A DNA stretch of 64,000 nucleotides from Coffea arabica (taxonomy: Eukaryota; Streptophyta; Magnoliopsida; Gentianales; Rubiaceae), in the NCBI RefSeq assembly GCF_036785885.1, contig NC_092330.1, positions 3,134,525 through 3,198,524 on the forward strand, in the 5' to 3' direction. Of the stretch, positions 45,728-58,800 are shown one piece after another; position 1 is the first letter of the stretch; the number at the start of each line of letters is the position of its first letter. Under the pieces are notes generated by a model. The model was not told the DNA's origin and made no database searches. It saw only the letters and a list, made by a program, of their open reading frames with translations. Both the position numbers and the translations under genes were made by a program.

Positions 45728-46883
45728 ATTTTTCCTGACATGCCTATAAGGATACTTTCTAGTTTGTGTCATTATAGCAATCCTATCATGACACTTATTA
45801 TCAATTCAATAATATATACTTTAAATTTTTTTATTTTATCTAATATAAAAATAATAATGTGCCTTTAGACTACCTATCATGACATTTAAGAAAATGTAAG
45901 ATGTAAAAAAAAAAAAAAGACACAAAACGATAGCGTTTGATTTTGGCAGAAACTCCAAAGTTTCATTTTGGCGGCCAAAAGACTTAGTGAAAATTTTCTT
46001 CTTCAAGGCAAAAAAAAGTGGTGGACTCGTCTAGTTGTCTTTTACTGTGTAGAAGCAAAACAAAGCTTTTCTAAGTGTTGAACTCTCTTTCAAATCACCT
46101 CTACCTCACTTTCACTCAGACGCCCACTCTCACCTCTACTTCCACCTCACTACTGCAATCTCAATCTCTCCGACGATTGAAGACCAGTGAAGTACCATGG
46201 CTCTCTAGCATGAAGACCAAGTAATTCTCCAAGTGTCTGCAGCAAAGGTTAGTTCTTTCCTTCTCCTCTTTCTCACTAAAATAATTTGCAAATATTTTGG
46301 CCCTAAGCCTGTTTCTTTTTTTTTTCTGAAAATTTCTACCTGCATTCTTGTCAAATCTTTATTTAGGGTGTAATTTTATGGTTATTTACATGATTAATCT
46401 TTTCATCCCTAGAAATTTTATTGCCCTAATTTTAACTTAGGGGAAAAATTGTTAAAAATTTTTGCCTTGCCATCATGAATCCCCTAGATTAATTGCATCA
46501 TCTGCCTCTTGGCCCGCTTGGGAAGGACTTGCTACTTCCCAACCATTTTTGCACAAAACCCAACTACGTTTGGACTTAGCAGGAGGAGAGTTGAACAAAA
46601 ATTGACCAGCGGTTGGAAAATTTTGGTTGTTGTCGTTGGTAGTGTAAAATATTGACCATACTTTCTGCTTCTTTCCCTCATTAGACAAACCTACTCAACA
46701 AACTTAGAAAACATTAAATTAGATGTGTTTTGCCACTAGTTTTTGGGGTTGATTTAGTTTATCCAGCAAGCTAATTGGAGCTTTTGTATGGGTACGCAGA
46801 ATTGGAATAGATGGGATGTTATGTGCTTGATCTGACCCTATTTTTTTCCCTCAAATTCAATCTGATTGAGTAGGCTGGGTATG
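45728..46883 (+). other. Left arm of the CACTA element
   Basis: Subterminal TGACA/TGTCAT words lie within the first 190 bp. A CT-rich stretch at about 46080-46200, then gcagcaaagGTTAGTTC (about 46240-46260), looks like a 5' leader exon with a splice donor. No coding exon is recognised. Confidence 0.45.
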
Positions 46884-49800
46884 TGTCACGCCCCGAGCCC
46901 GTATGTGCCCGTCACATGACATCCGCCGTACTCCCAAGTCCCACTCAGGAATACAAGGCTACATTAACTAATTAAACTTGGCAATACTAAATAATTTAAA
47001 CAAATAAAGTGCGGTTCGAATTACATATAAAAGGAAGTTTACAAATACTCAAGACGTTCGTACATTTATTCTCCAATTAAAACAGCGGAAACAAAAGTAA
47101 ATAGGATAACACTAGAAGTAGCTAGCCTGCCAACTTCTATGCACCTAAACTAATAAAAGTCATCCTCAGGGTCTTCTATGTAAACCAATTCATACTCTTC
47201 CGAATCTGCAAAAATGGTAAGAAGTGGGTTGAGCGACACATCGCTCAGTAGGTAATATTTACCCCTCTGTTGGACCATGCACTCTTAATTTTATAGGTAC
47301 ACAAATATATAAGTACAATTCAAATCGTTTCCATATCATTCACATTCGTAATTTTGAAAGTAACGTTGTTTTTAAAACAATCAGTAGTAAAGAATGACAA
47401 GCAATTTAAAAGCATCTTATTGATAGATGTACATAAGAAATCGTAATGTCATAATTCATTTCGTCTCAAGTCACAAATCTCTTCATATCCACTCATAAAT
47501 CAATTCATTTCAGTTCATAAGTCTCATTTCAAATCAGTTCATAAATTCATTTCATATCGGCTCATAAATCATTCTTCCAGACCAGCTCATAACATGTACA
47601 TGTAATAACCGGCTACTGAGTACTCAGCCTAGAGATTAAACCCTTACTAGGTGGGTGACCAATAAGTTTCATGACTACCGATTGGTCTCATTCATATTTA
47701 GGTCAATCGTCCAGTCACTATACCAGGCTACCATGACCTTGTCAATCAGCCGGACTCTATACCAGGCTACCATGATCTTACCAATCGGCCGGATTCTACA
47801 CCAGACTACCATGGCGATTAGACAGGACTATAGCCCCTACCGTCTATTCCATGACCGCTCTGAGCTTTACTGGTCAAAATTCATTTCGTATTTCATATAC
47901 AGAATTCCTTGCTTTCATAAAAGATTCAGCCCATTTTGTATATAAGAACATATCAAAACATTTCAAATAAGTCACATGGTCCATCTTTGTATAGTAAAAT
48001 ACAACTTTCATAAATATCCAAGTAAAGCATTTAATCAAACACATTTCGAGCCAACATAGCCAAATAGGATTGAAAACGAGAGTCTCATTTACACATTTGA
48101 AATCTCAGAAGGGTAAGTACCACCTACCTTTGTTTAGCTGCTCGAGTGGACTACCTTAGATCTTTGTACCGTACCTATCAAATGCATGAGTTCCCTAATT
48201 AGTTGTTACTTCCTATAGATGCATAAATATACAACCCTAAGTAAGCATAAGATTCATACCTAGACCATTAAATGGACCCTAATAGTATCTCTCTCAAATT
48301 GGGCGATTTCTTAATTTGGAAAGTTCTCCTTTTTGTAACGTTTCTTAATTTAAAAGAAAATAGTTACTCATAAGCATGTTTATTATCTTGACTGCTATCT
48401 TACTATACCTATTTATGATTTATAATTAATTATTACTATTATTATTATCGTCCTTGTCGTCGCTACTTTATTGTATTACCACTTATATATATTTATTAAT
48501 TAGTTATTATTACCTTTCACTTTATTTCTACCTTTGTGCGTGTGTAGGTGTTATTATTATTTATGTATATATAAACCTATATATATATTGACTTGTTATT
48601 ATATTTATTATCTTAACCTATTACACTTGTATTTATATTTATATTTTCGTTTACATCCTTAATTTATTTCATCCATATTATTATTACTATTATTATTATT
48701 ATTATTTTAAGCATTTCGTTCCACAATCTAAAGCTTATCTTACATTGTATAACTTAATCTAATAAGGCTAGGTTAAAATGTTTTAGATTGCTATTTAAGT
48801 ACTTTAGACTTAATTAATAAGGTAATATTTTACATGACTAACCCTCAATTCTAACAATTATATTTAATTGGGTCCTGAATTTTAATATTCACAATATACT
48901 ATAAAAATGGACTAGTTATATTTAAAATCTATTTATTAAATATTTACTAAATTTTTATACTATAATTTGGTCCAAGTTTAAATTGCTCCCTTTCTACTTA
49001 TTTATTTTTGTTTATTGTTATCTTTATTTTTCATTTTATTTTATTATTATTATTGTTATTATTATTATTTTTTCTTGGCGGGGCCCAACCATGGCTGACC
49101 ATGATCGCCAGAGAGTCTGGCGACCCAAATCAGCAAATTGGTTGACCGAAAAGGCCAACCAAAATTGTTCCATTGTCGCCAGCACTTGCCGGCGACATCA
49201 CCATCATTTTTTTTTTGTTTGTTTTGGGTTGGCCAAAAGGCCAACCCTTGGAATTCCTTTCCCCTGCGGCAGTGCTTGGCCAAAACAGAGCAGCGGCATC
49301 TCCTTTTTTTTTTTTTGTTCCTTTTCTTTTCTTCAACAGATTTGGATCATCTACTCACCAACGATCAAGATCTAACACCCTATTTCCACTAATCCAAATA
49401 TGAATCCTCCTAATCTCTTATAGAAACGGATATATCAATCTATATACAACAATAATATATATCCATAAAATATTTAGGATAATTAATTCGATTACTAGAA
49501 TTTAAAGGAGAGGTTTCACGTGAATTTGGGACTTACAGGTTTAGGTGCCTAGTTGACGGATCGATTGACATTGTTGCCTGCTTCTCCTTCTCTCCTCTCT
49601 GACAGCTCTTGCTCTAGGGCAGACGAAAGAAAGTAAGGCTAGGGTTATTTTACTATCTAGGGTTTTAATGAAACCCTAAACCTAGCACTACTTATTAGTA
49701 GGTGGCTTGGGTAAAAGTTTTACTGTATTAGAACCCATTAACCCATCCTACAGCTACTTTATTTTATTTTTCCTTTTTCTTTTCTCTTTTTTTTTCTCAT

Positions 49801-49886
49801 AGCAACTTTATCCTTTTTAATTAGTCGAGAAAATAAAATAATAAAGATAAAGTTATAAAATTGGGCCAATAGTCGTGGGTTTCACA
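46884..49886 (-). repeat. 3' LTR of the chromodomain element (3003 bp)
   Basis: TGTCACGCCCCGAGCC ... GGGTTTCACA, TG...CA ends. It contains (ATT)n-rich stretches (about 48680-48705 and 49040-49070) and a near-perfect hairpin at 49175-49196. ORFs inside are LTR sequence. Confidence 0.9.
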
Positions 49887-49901
49887 TTCTACCCCCCTTA
49901 T
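49887..49901 (-). other. Polypurine tract of the chromodomain element
   Basis: TAAGGGGGGTAGAA on the coding strand directly before the 3' LTR. Confidence 0.75.
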
Positions 49902-49929
49902 GAAAAGTTTCGTCCCCGAAACTTACGTA

Positions 49930-52900
49930 CCTTGATAAAAAAGATATAGGTACCTATTCCGCATGTCCTCTTCTAACTCTCATGTTGTCTCTCATGGTGT
50001 ATGGTTCGTCCATTGCACCTTGACGTAGGGTATGGTCCTTCTCCTTAGGACTTGATCCTTTCGGTCTACGATCCTTAAAGGAACTTCCTCCACTAATAAG
50101 TTCTCTTTCACCTCGACGGGTTGGTCCTCCAAAATATGATTCGGGTCTGACACATACCTCCTTAATTGGAAGACATGGAACACATTATGTATCCTTGACA
50201 AAGTAGGTGGGAGAGCTAGTCGGTACGCTAGAGGTCCAACTCTATCCAGTATTTCATAAGATCCCACATACCTCGGACTTAACTTGCCACTTCGTCCAAA
50301 TCTCATTACTCCCTTGGTAGGGGACACTTTCAAGTACATCTTTTCTCCCGGTCGGAACTCCAAAGGTCTCCTTTTTGAATCTGCCCAACTTTTATTTCAG
50401 TCCTGATCTACTTTCAACCTTTCTCGGATGATCTTAATTTTCTCCAAAGTCCGCTCCACCAAATCAGGACCAGCGATCTGTTTCTCGCCTACTTCATCCC
50501 AATATAAGGGGGATCTACACTTCCGTCCATACAATGCCTCAAACGGTGCCATGCCTATACTGCTATGATAGCTATTATTGTACGAAAACTCCATTAGTTT
50601 TACCAACCTGTCCCAACTATCCGTAAAGTCTAGTGCACAAGCTCTAAGCATGTTTTCTAGAGTCTGTATGGTTCTCTCCGACTGTCTATCCGTTTGAGGG
50701 TGGAAAGCTGTACTTAATCTTAAGTCAGTCCCCATAACTTCTTGGTAAGTTGACCAAAATTTGGACGTGAACCTAGAGTCTCGATCAGACACTATCCTCA
50801 CTGGGACACCATGAAGGCATACGATTTGCTCCATATACATCTCTACCAGTCTCTCCATTGATATCCCATTCGACATTGGTAGAAAATGGGCCGATTTTGT
50901 TAATCGATCGACTATAACCCAGATGACATCATTATATCTAATGGTTCGGGGCAACCCCACTACAAAGTCCATTGCCACATGTTCCCACTTCCATTGGGGA
51001 ATCTCTAGGGGTTGCAACAAGTTGGCAGGTCTTTGATGCTCGGCCTTCACTTGTTGGCACACCAGACACTTCACCACATATTCGCCTATATCTCGTTTCA
51101 TCCCATTCCACCAATAATTCCTCTTCAGATCTCGATACATTTTGGTTCCACCAGGATGGATCGAGAACCTTGAATTATGTGCCTCCTTTAGCCGTTCCTG
51201 TTTTAATCCTTCATCTCTTGGTACACACAACCTACTATCCTTCCACAAACTCCCATCGTCTCCCAATTCAAACCTATAAAAGGGTTCTAATTCCAGTTTT
51301 TCCTTAATTTTTGCGAGCCCGGCATCCGAGCGCTGCGCCTCCTTAATCCTATCTATCAAGGTAGGTGCGACTATCAGGGTAGCTAGCACTTGGGCCGTGG
51401 ACTCTACCATCTCCACTTCAAAGTTTTTTATCTAATCCTTTGTTGTGGGTTCTCTTAACTCTCTCGATTTCCTACTAAGGGCGTCTGCTACCTTATTTGC
51501 CTTGCCTGGATGGTAGCTGATTGTCAAATCGTAGTCCTTAATTAATTCTAACCACCTCCTCTGCCTCATATTCAATTCCCTTTGAGTGAACAAATACTTG
51601 AGACACTTGTGATCGGTAAACACCTTACATTGTATACCATACAAGTAATGCTTCCATATTTTTAATGCGAATATTACTGCCGCCAACTCCAAATCATGCG
51701 TTGGATAATTCTGCTCATAAGTTTTCAATTGGCGGGAAGCATAAGCAATCACTCTACCATTTTACATCAATACGCATCCTAAACCATTTTTAGAAGCATC
51801 ACTGTAAATCACAAATCTCTCCGGTCCAGATGGCAGGGTGAGTACTGGGGCTGACACTAGTTTTTCCTTTAACTTCTGAAAACTGGTTTCACATTTATCT
51901 GTCCATTCGAACTTTACTCTCTTCTGAGTTAACCTAGTGAGCGGTGTAGCAATAGTGGAGAATCCTTCTACAAATTTTCGATAATATCCATCAAATCCTA
52001 AGAAACTCCTCACCTCAGTTACATTAGTGGGTCGTGGCCAGTCCACAATTGCCTCTACCTTCTTTGGGTCAACCGACACCCCTTGACCTGATATCACATG
52101 ACCTAAAAATGCCACACTCTTCAACCAAAATTCACATTTACTGAACTTAGCATACAGTTTCTCTCTTCTGAGTATCTCTAGGACTTCTCTAAGGTGGGCA
52201 GCATGAGTTTCCTCATCTATAGAGTACACTAAAATGTCATCAATAAATACTACCACAAAACGGTCCAACTGTGGTTTAAATACCCGATTCATCATATCCA
52301 TAAAGGCCGCCGGAGCGTTAGTTAATCCAAAGGGCATGACCAAAAACTCATAGTGCCTGTATCTCGTACGAAATGTACTTTTCTGGATGTCTTCGGCCTT
52401 AATCTTCAATTGATGATATTCCGACCTCAGATCTATCTTAGAGAATACCTTAGCTCCCTTCAACTGGTCAAAGAGATCATCTATCCTTGGAAGGGGGTAT
52501 CTGCTCTTTATTGTGATTCGATTCAATTCCCTATAATCGGTACACAATTTTAGACTACCGTCCTTTTTCCTTACAAAGAGTATCGGCGCACCCCACGGAG
52601 AAACACTAGGTCTAATGAATTTCTTGTCCAACAATTCTTGTAATTGCTTCTTGAGTTCCTTTAATTCCGCAGGTGCCATCCTATAGGGGGTCTTGGATAT
52701 GGTATTCGTCTCAGGTATAACATTTATTTCAAATTTTATTTCCCTATCCGGAAGTAGGCCAGGAAGATCCTCCGGGAACACGTCGGGAAAATCCTTCACC
52801 ACTGGAATCTTTTCTAAGGACGTCTCTTCCTTTTCCATATCTACAGCGTAAGCCAAGTATGCCTCGCATCCTTTCCTTATTACCCTATACGCTTGCATAG

Positions 52901-54509
52901 CAGATAGAAGGGCTAACCGACGAACTTTTCTATTACCCACATTTCTTTGGTAGGAGAAATCCTTCTCGCCCGGTTTCATGAACAACACTCTCTTCCTTCT
53001 ACAATCAATTTGGGCAAAATGTCTAGCTAGCCAATCCATTCCTAAGATAACATCAAAGTCACTCATATTTATTTGCACCAAATCCACTTCCAATTTCCTA
53101 TCCTCCAATTCCACACTACAATTTGGATACCTAGTATGAGACACTAAGATTTTATTTCCTGGAGCAACTACTTGGTAGGGGTGGTCCATCCATTCAGGGG
53201 GCATGCATAAGTACTTTGCAAATTTCTTAACAACAAAGTAGTGACTAGCTCCACAATCAAATAGCACATATGCAGGCATAGAATTAATTAAAAGAGTACC
53301 TGTGACCACGTCGCCTGACACTTCCGCCTCAACGTCAGTCATGGCATGTACCCTGGCGTTCACCTTTGACTTCTTATCAGTGAGATTGCCATTCTTATCT
53401 CCTTCCGATCTTTTGTTTGGGCAATTCATAGCCCTATGCCCCATCTGTCCACATTCAAAACAAGCTCCTATTCCGAATCGGCACTCCCCTAGATGCATCT
53501 TCCCACAAGTCTTGCATGTGGGAATCGTCTTAAATCGGCATTCTCCCCGATGCATCTTTCTACAGGTTTTGCACGTGGGAAAGGTATTTCTTCTAGTCAC
53601 CTTCGGTGGTTGCCCACGACTTTTCTTAATTAGGCGGAACCATCCGCCAGGTCTTGGTGTTCCCGACACTGTCAGTTCATTCCCTAGTCTAGACCTTTTA
53701 TTTCCACCCTCTTTGTCCAATCTTTTGCAGTCAGCTACAGCCTTCACGCTGGCATCCAATACATCATTAAACGTAGGGGTATAAGCGGTATTCACCCTAA
53801 TTTGAATCCTACTCAACAATCCCCGTACAAACTTATATTTCTTTAACTCGACATCCGCCATGGTCAACGGCACGAACCTTCCCCACGCCATAAACTTATT
53901 TGAATATTGTACCACAGACATCCCCGGTGTCTGTCTCAGGTTTTCGAACTGATCTATTTTCTACATCTTCACGGCAGGTGAAAAAAAGTACTTCAGGAAC
54001 TCCTCTCTAAATTTTGTCCAACTTACTGGTGGGACGACGGTAGGTTCCAAAGTTGCCCACCACTTATTAGCCTCTCCTACCAAAAAGGGTTTGACAATTA
54101 GGTGCTTCATCTCCTCCGACACTTGCAAAAGTGCGAAATTACTTTCTATCTTATCTAACCATTTTTCTACCAAGTCCGGGTCAGGGGTTCCATCAAAGGT
54201 AGGGATATGGATCCGTTTCATTTTCTCATAGTAGGATTGGGTTCTCCCTTGTCAATGGCCCGGGATTTGGACAGCCTGAACTTGTGCTAATTGTGATTGG
54301 GCTTGTAATGTTTGGGCTACTCCAGTTAGTGCAGTCACTAGTTCCGTTGGTAGCATCAGGTAGGGTTGATGCCCGCTTGAACCAGTCCCCTGATAGCCCG
54401 TATCTTGGTCATTATTTCCTTGATACGGTTCTTGGCTGCGACTACCCTGGACGTTCTCGCCATTAGAGCTGCCATTGCGATTCACGCCGCGCCTAGTTCT
54501 TGGTGCCAT
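49930..54509 (-). pseudogene. gag-pol polyprotein of the chromodomain element
   Basis: One continuous frame of about 1,520 codons from the ATG at 54507-54509. Gag carries FDGTPDPDLVEKWLDKIE; then two CKTC-x-KMH-x-GEC knuckles and a standard CCHC knuckle [14 protein letters not shown]; protease FDCGAS; RT with the catalytic FIDD of FIDDILVYS; RNase H with [28 protein letters not shown] and ADALSRK; integrase with an H-x-H/C-x2-C zinc site (IHPGG, CLVCQQ), AMDFVVG, IVSDRDSRF and QSERTIQ; then a C-terminal HNVFHVFQLRRYV and a chromodomain-like VDRKDQVLRRRTIPYVKVQW. In-frame stops lie at 54252-54254, 53961-53963, 51762-51764, 51432-51434, 50397-50399, 49992-49994 and about 49980. I detect no frameshift. 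The product would package, copy and integrate the element; the chromodomain would steer insertion to chromatin. Confidence 0.9.
53475..53582 (-). repeat. Duplicated zinc-knuckle module in gag
   Basis: Two successive copies of a roughly 57-bp unit encode PTCKTC(R/G)KMH(R/L)GECRF, placed just before the regular CCHC knuckle. Related elements usually carry one such unit, so this looks like a recent in-frame tandem duplication. Confidence 0.7.
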
Positions 54510-54599
54510 TTCCTAAGTCACACAATGAGTCCCATACTAAGTAAGTTTTTTTTTATCCCTATTTATTATTATGCATATATGGATACATATATATAGGTA

Positions 54600-55015
54600 C
54601 ATAAGAAAACACGCTTTTAACGCTGTTAAGACGTTCCAACTAGAGTTGCCTACCTGCATACTTTACATATACTACCCTTAAAACAACATGGGCGAAAAAT
54701 CACATTAAACAAATTATAATGATAATAAATACAAAATGAAAAGAATTTTTTTTAAAGTAGGAGGTTTCATTCGCTAACTCCGAACGAGAAGAACAATCGA
54801 TCCCTCATACATCGGGGCCAATAATCCAACATTTTCCAAGAAGAAAATGTCTAACAATCTAGCGTCCAAACTATCTAATTATAGCCTACGACTGGATAGA
54901 GGACTAATCCACGCGAACAATCGCTAATCAACCTACCAATGTTTTTGGACTAATATTTCATAATACTACTAAAATGAGTGGTTCGCCAAATGAAACCTTT
55001 CTCAGACCAACTCCA
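54600..55015 (-). other. Spacer between the extra ORF and gag
   Basis: No ORF of note; AT-rich. It probably acts as an untranslated or intron-like leader to gag. Confidence 0.35.
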
Positions 55016-55666
55016 CTACTCATCAACTGGTGGATCCGCATCCACAATAGTTCCGTCTCCTATGCCCTCTCCAGCACCGTCCTGATCCTCAACTCCATCT
55101 TCCCCCTCTTGATTTTCCATGGGCATGTTCTCAGGGTCCTCCTCGGGGTCATCCTCTACCTCCGCATCACTATCAGGCCATAGGTGGTTCCACCCGTGCA
55201 TCTGAGGTGCAAGGGGCTAGTGGTCAGCTATCCAGTTCATCACACGTTGCCTTCTCTCTCCATATTTCTCTTCTAGGGTTTCGTACTCCGCCTGTCGATT
55301 CTGGAGTAGGGAAGCTACTTCCCCAAATTCTTCGTTATGCATATCAGCTAGTCCCTTCTGTACTTCCATATCTACTTTCAACTTAATGACCTCTTCTCGC
55401 AGTCGGAGGACCTCTCCACGCCAGCCTTCCATGTCCTGCCTCATGTGTTCCCTCGACACTATCAACGACGAGATCTCTTGCCTTTGGTCAGCTACTCGAT
55501 CACTCAATGCATAAGCCTTCCTAGCTCCGTCCGTGGCTCTATCTAACTCCTCTAGGAACCTGTCCCTATAAAACCTTTGTCTCTTCTTAAGACGAGCCAC
55601 GTCACATCCTGTCAAATGGACTGGGCAGTCGCAATTCTCCTGCTCCTCGTGCATTGGTTCGACCAT
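55016..55666 (-). pseudogene. Extra ORF upstream of gag (coiled coil with acidic tail)
   Basis: A single frame of about 216 codons from the ATG at 55664-55666 (preceded two codons upstream by an in-frame stop). One internal TAG (55217-55219) divides it. The N-terminus has clustered Cys/His residues (CDCPVHLTGC). The middle (about 30-145) is highly charged with heptad-like Leu spacing and probably forms a coiled coil. After the TAG comes a very acidic tail (DSDAEVEDDPEEDPEN and similar). I do not recognise it as gag, pol or env. It lies between the primer site and gag on the same strand. Additional ORFs of unknown function are known in some plant retrotransposons; function here is unknown. Confidence 0.6.
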
Positions 55667-55803
55667 CTCCTACAATACCAAATGGAACACCATCAGTCCT
55701 ACTCCCTTCTTCTTTACCGTACACAGATCTTGTCAAACCTAATTTACTGCTTACACTACTTATTTCATGAATTATTCTACCTTATGATTTTATTTCGAAC
55801 CTA

Positions 55804-55815
55804 GCTCTGATACCA
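55804..55815 (-). other. Primer binding site, initiator tRNA-Met type
   Basis: TGGTATCAGAGC on the coding strand, 7 nt from the 5' LTR edge. Confidence 0.85.
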
Positions 55816-55822
55816 CTAAAAA

Positions 55823-58800
55823 TATCACGCACCGAGCCCGCACGTGCCCGTCACATGACATCCACCATACTCCCAAGTCCCACTCAGGAATACAAGGCTA
55901 CATTAACTAATTAAACTTGGCAATACTAAATAATTTAAACAAATAAAGTGCGGTTCGAATTACATATAAAAGGAAGTCTACGAATAGTCAAGGCATTCGT
56001 ACATTTATTCTCCAATTGAAACAGCGGAAACAAAAGTAAATAGGATAACACTAGAAGTAGCTAGTTTGCCAAGTTCTATGCACCTAAACTAATAAAAGTC
56101 ATCCTCAGGGTCTTCTATGTAAACCAATTCATACTCTTCCGAATCTGCAAAAATGGTAAGAAGTGAGTTGAGCGACACATCGCTCAGTAGGTAATATTTA
56201 CCCCTCTGTTGGACCATGCACTCTTAATTTTATAGGTACACAAATATATAAGTACAACTCAAATCGTTTGCATATCATTCACATCCGTAATTTTGAAAGT
56301 AACGTTATTTTTAAAGCAATCAGTAGTAAAGAATGACAAGCAATTTAAAAGCATCTTATTGATAGATGTACATAAGAAATCGTAATGTCATAATTCATTT
56401 CGTCTCAAGTCACAAATCTCTTCATATCCACTCATAAATCAATTCATTTCAGTTCATAAGTCTCATTTCAAATCAGTTCATAAATTCATTTCATATCGGC
56501 TCATAAATCATTCTTCCAGACTAGCTCATAACAAGTACATGTAATGACCGGCTACTGAGTACTTAGTCTAGAGATTAAACCCCTGCTAGGTGGGCGACCA
56601 ATAAGTTTCATGACTACCGATTGGTCTCATTCATATTTGGTCAATCGGCCGGTCTCTATACCAGACTATCATGACCTTGTTAATCGGCCGGATTCTATAC
56701 CAGGCTACCATGACCTTACCAATCGGCCGGACTCTATACCAGGCTACCATGGCGATTAGACAGGACTATAGTCCCTACCGTCTATTCCATGACCGCTCTG
56801 AGTTTTACTGGTCAAAATTCATTTCGTATTTCATATACAGAATTCCTTGCTTTCATAAAAGATTCAACTCATTTTGTATATAAGCAAATATCAAAACGTT
56901 TCAAATAAGTCACATGGTCCATCTTTGTATAGTAAAATACAGCTTTCATAAATACCCAAGTAAAGCATTTAATCAAACACATTTCGAGTCAACATAGCCA
57001 AATAGGATTGAAAACGAGAGTCTCAATTCATTTCAGTTCATAAGTCTCATTTCAAATCAGTTCATGAATTCATTTCATATCGGCTCATAAATCATTCTTC
57101 CAGACCAGCTCATAACAAGTACATGTAATGACCGGCTACTGAGTACTCAGCCTAGAGATTAAACCCTTACTAGGTGGGTGACCAATAAGTTTCATGACTA
57201 CCGATTGGTCTCATTCATATTTAGGTCAATCGTCCAGTCACTATACCAGGCTACCATGACCTTGTCAATCAGCCGGACTCTATACCAGGCTACCATGATC
57301 TTACCAATCGGCCGGATTCTACACCAGACTACCATGGCGATTAGACAGGACTATAGCCCCTACCGTCTATTCCATGACCGCTCTGAGCTTTACTGGTCAA
57401 AATTCATTTCGTATTTCATATACAGAATTCCTTGCTTTCATAAAAGATTCAGCCCATTTTGTATATAAGAACATATCAAAACATTTCAAATAAGTCACAT
57501 GGTCCATCTTTGTATAGTAAAATACAACTTTCATAAATACCCAAGTAAAGCATTTAATCAAACACATTTCGAGCCAACATAGCCAAATAGGATTGAAAAC
57601 GAGAGTCTCATTTACACATTTGAAATCTCAGAAGGGTAAGTACCACCTACCTTTGTTTAGCTGCTCGAGTGGACTACCTTAGATCTTTGTACCGTACCTA
57701 TCAAATGCATGAGTTCCCTAATTAGTTGTTACTTCCTATAGATGCATAAATATACAACCCTAAGTAAGCATAAGATTCATACCTAGACCATTAAATGGAC
57801 CCTAATAGTATCTCTCTCAAATTGGGCGATTTCTTAATTTGGAAAGTTCTCCTTTTTGTAACGTTTCTTAATTTAAAAGAAAATAGTTACTCATAAGCAT
57901 GTTTATTATCTTGACTGCTATCTTACTATACCTATTTATGATTTATAATTAATTATTACTATTATTATTATCGTCCTTGTCGTCGCTACTTTATTGTATT
58001 ACCACTTATATATATTTATTAATTAGTTATTATTACCTTTCACTTTATTTCTACCTTTGTGCGTGTGTAGGTGTTATTATTATTTATGTATATATAAACC
58101 TATATATATATTGACTTGTTATTATATTTATTATCTTAACCTATTACACTTGTATTTATATTTATATTTTCGTTTACATCCTTAATTTATTTCATCCATA
58201 TTATTATTACTATTATTATTATTATTATTTTAAGCATTTCGTTCCACAATCTAAAGCTTATCTTACATTGTATAACTTAATCTAATAAGGCTAGGTTAAA
58301 ATGTTTTAGATTGCTATTTAAGTACTTTAGACTTAATTAATAAGGTAATATTTTACATGACTAACCCTCAATTCTAACAATTATATTTAATTGGGTCCTG
58401 AATTTTAATATTCACAATATACTATAAAAATGGACTAGTTATATTTAAAATCTATTTATTAAATATTTACTAAATTTTTATACTATAATTTGGTCCAAGT
58501 TTAAATTGCTCCCTTTCTACTTATTTATTTTTGTTTATTGTTATCTTTATTTTTCATTTTATTTTATTATTATTATTGTTATTATTTTTTTTCTGGTGGG
58601 GCGTATGGCATGGCTGACCATGGTCGCCAGACCCAAATCAGCCAATTGGTTGACCGAAAAGGCCAACCAAATTGTTCCATTGTCGCCAGCACTTGCTGGC
58701 GACATCACCATAAATTTTTTTTTTTGTCTTTTCAGCCAACCCTTGGAATTCCTTTCCCCAGCGGCAGTGCTTGGCCAAAACAGAGCAGCGGCAGCCGCTG

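Noticed and set aside
46473..46688. 71-codon minus-strand ORF in the CACTA left arm
   Set aside because: Amino-acid sequence looks protein-like, but I cannot link it to any family and it has no start or splice context; left unannotated.
47655..47945. 96-codon ORF identical to one at 57178-57468
   Set aside because: Both are corresponding parts of the two LTRs of the chromodomain element; identity reflects LTR identity, not a conserved gene.
48983..49403. Overlapping ORFs near the end of the chromodomain LTRs (also 58506-58900)
   Set aside because: LTR sequence read in several frames; homopolymer-rich, no domain.
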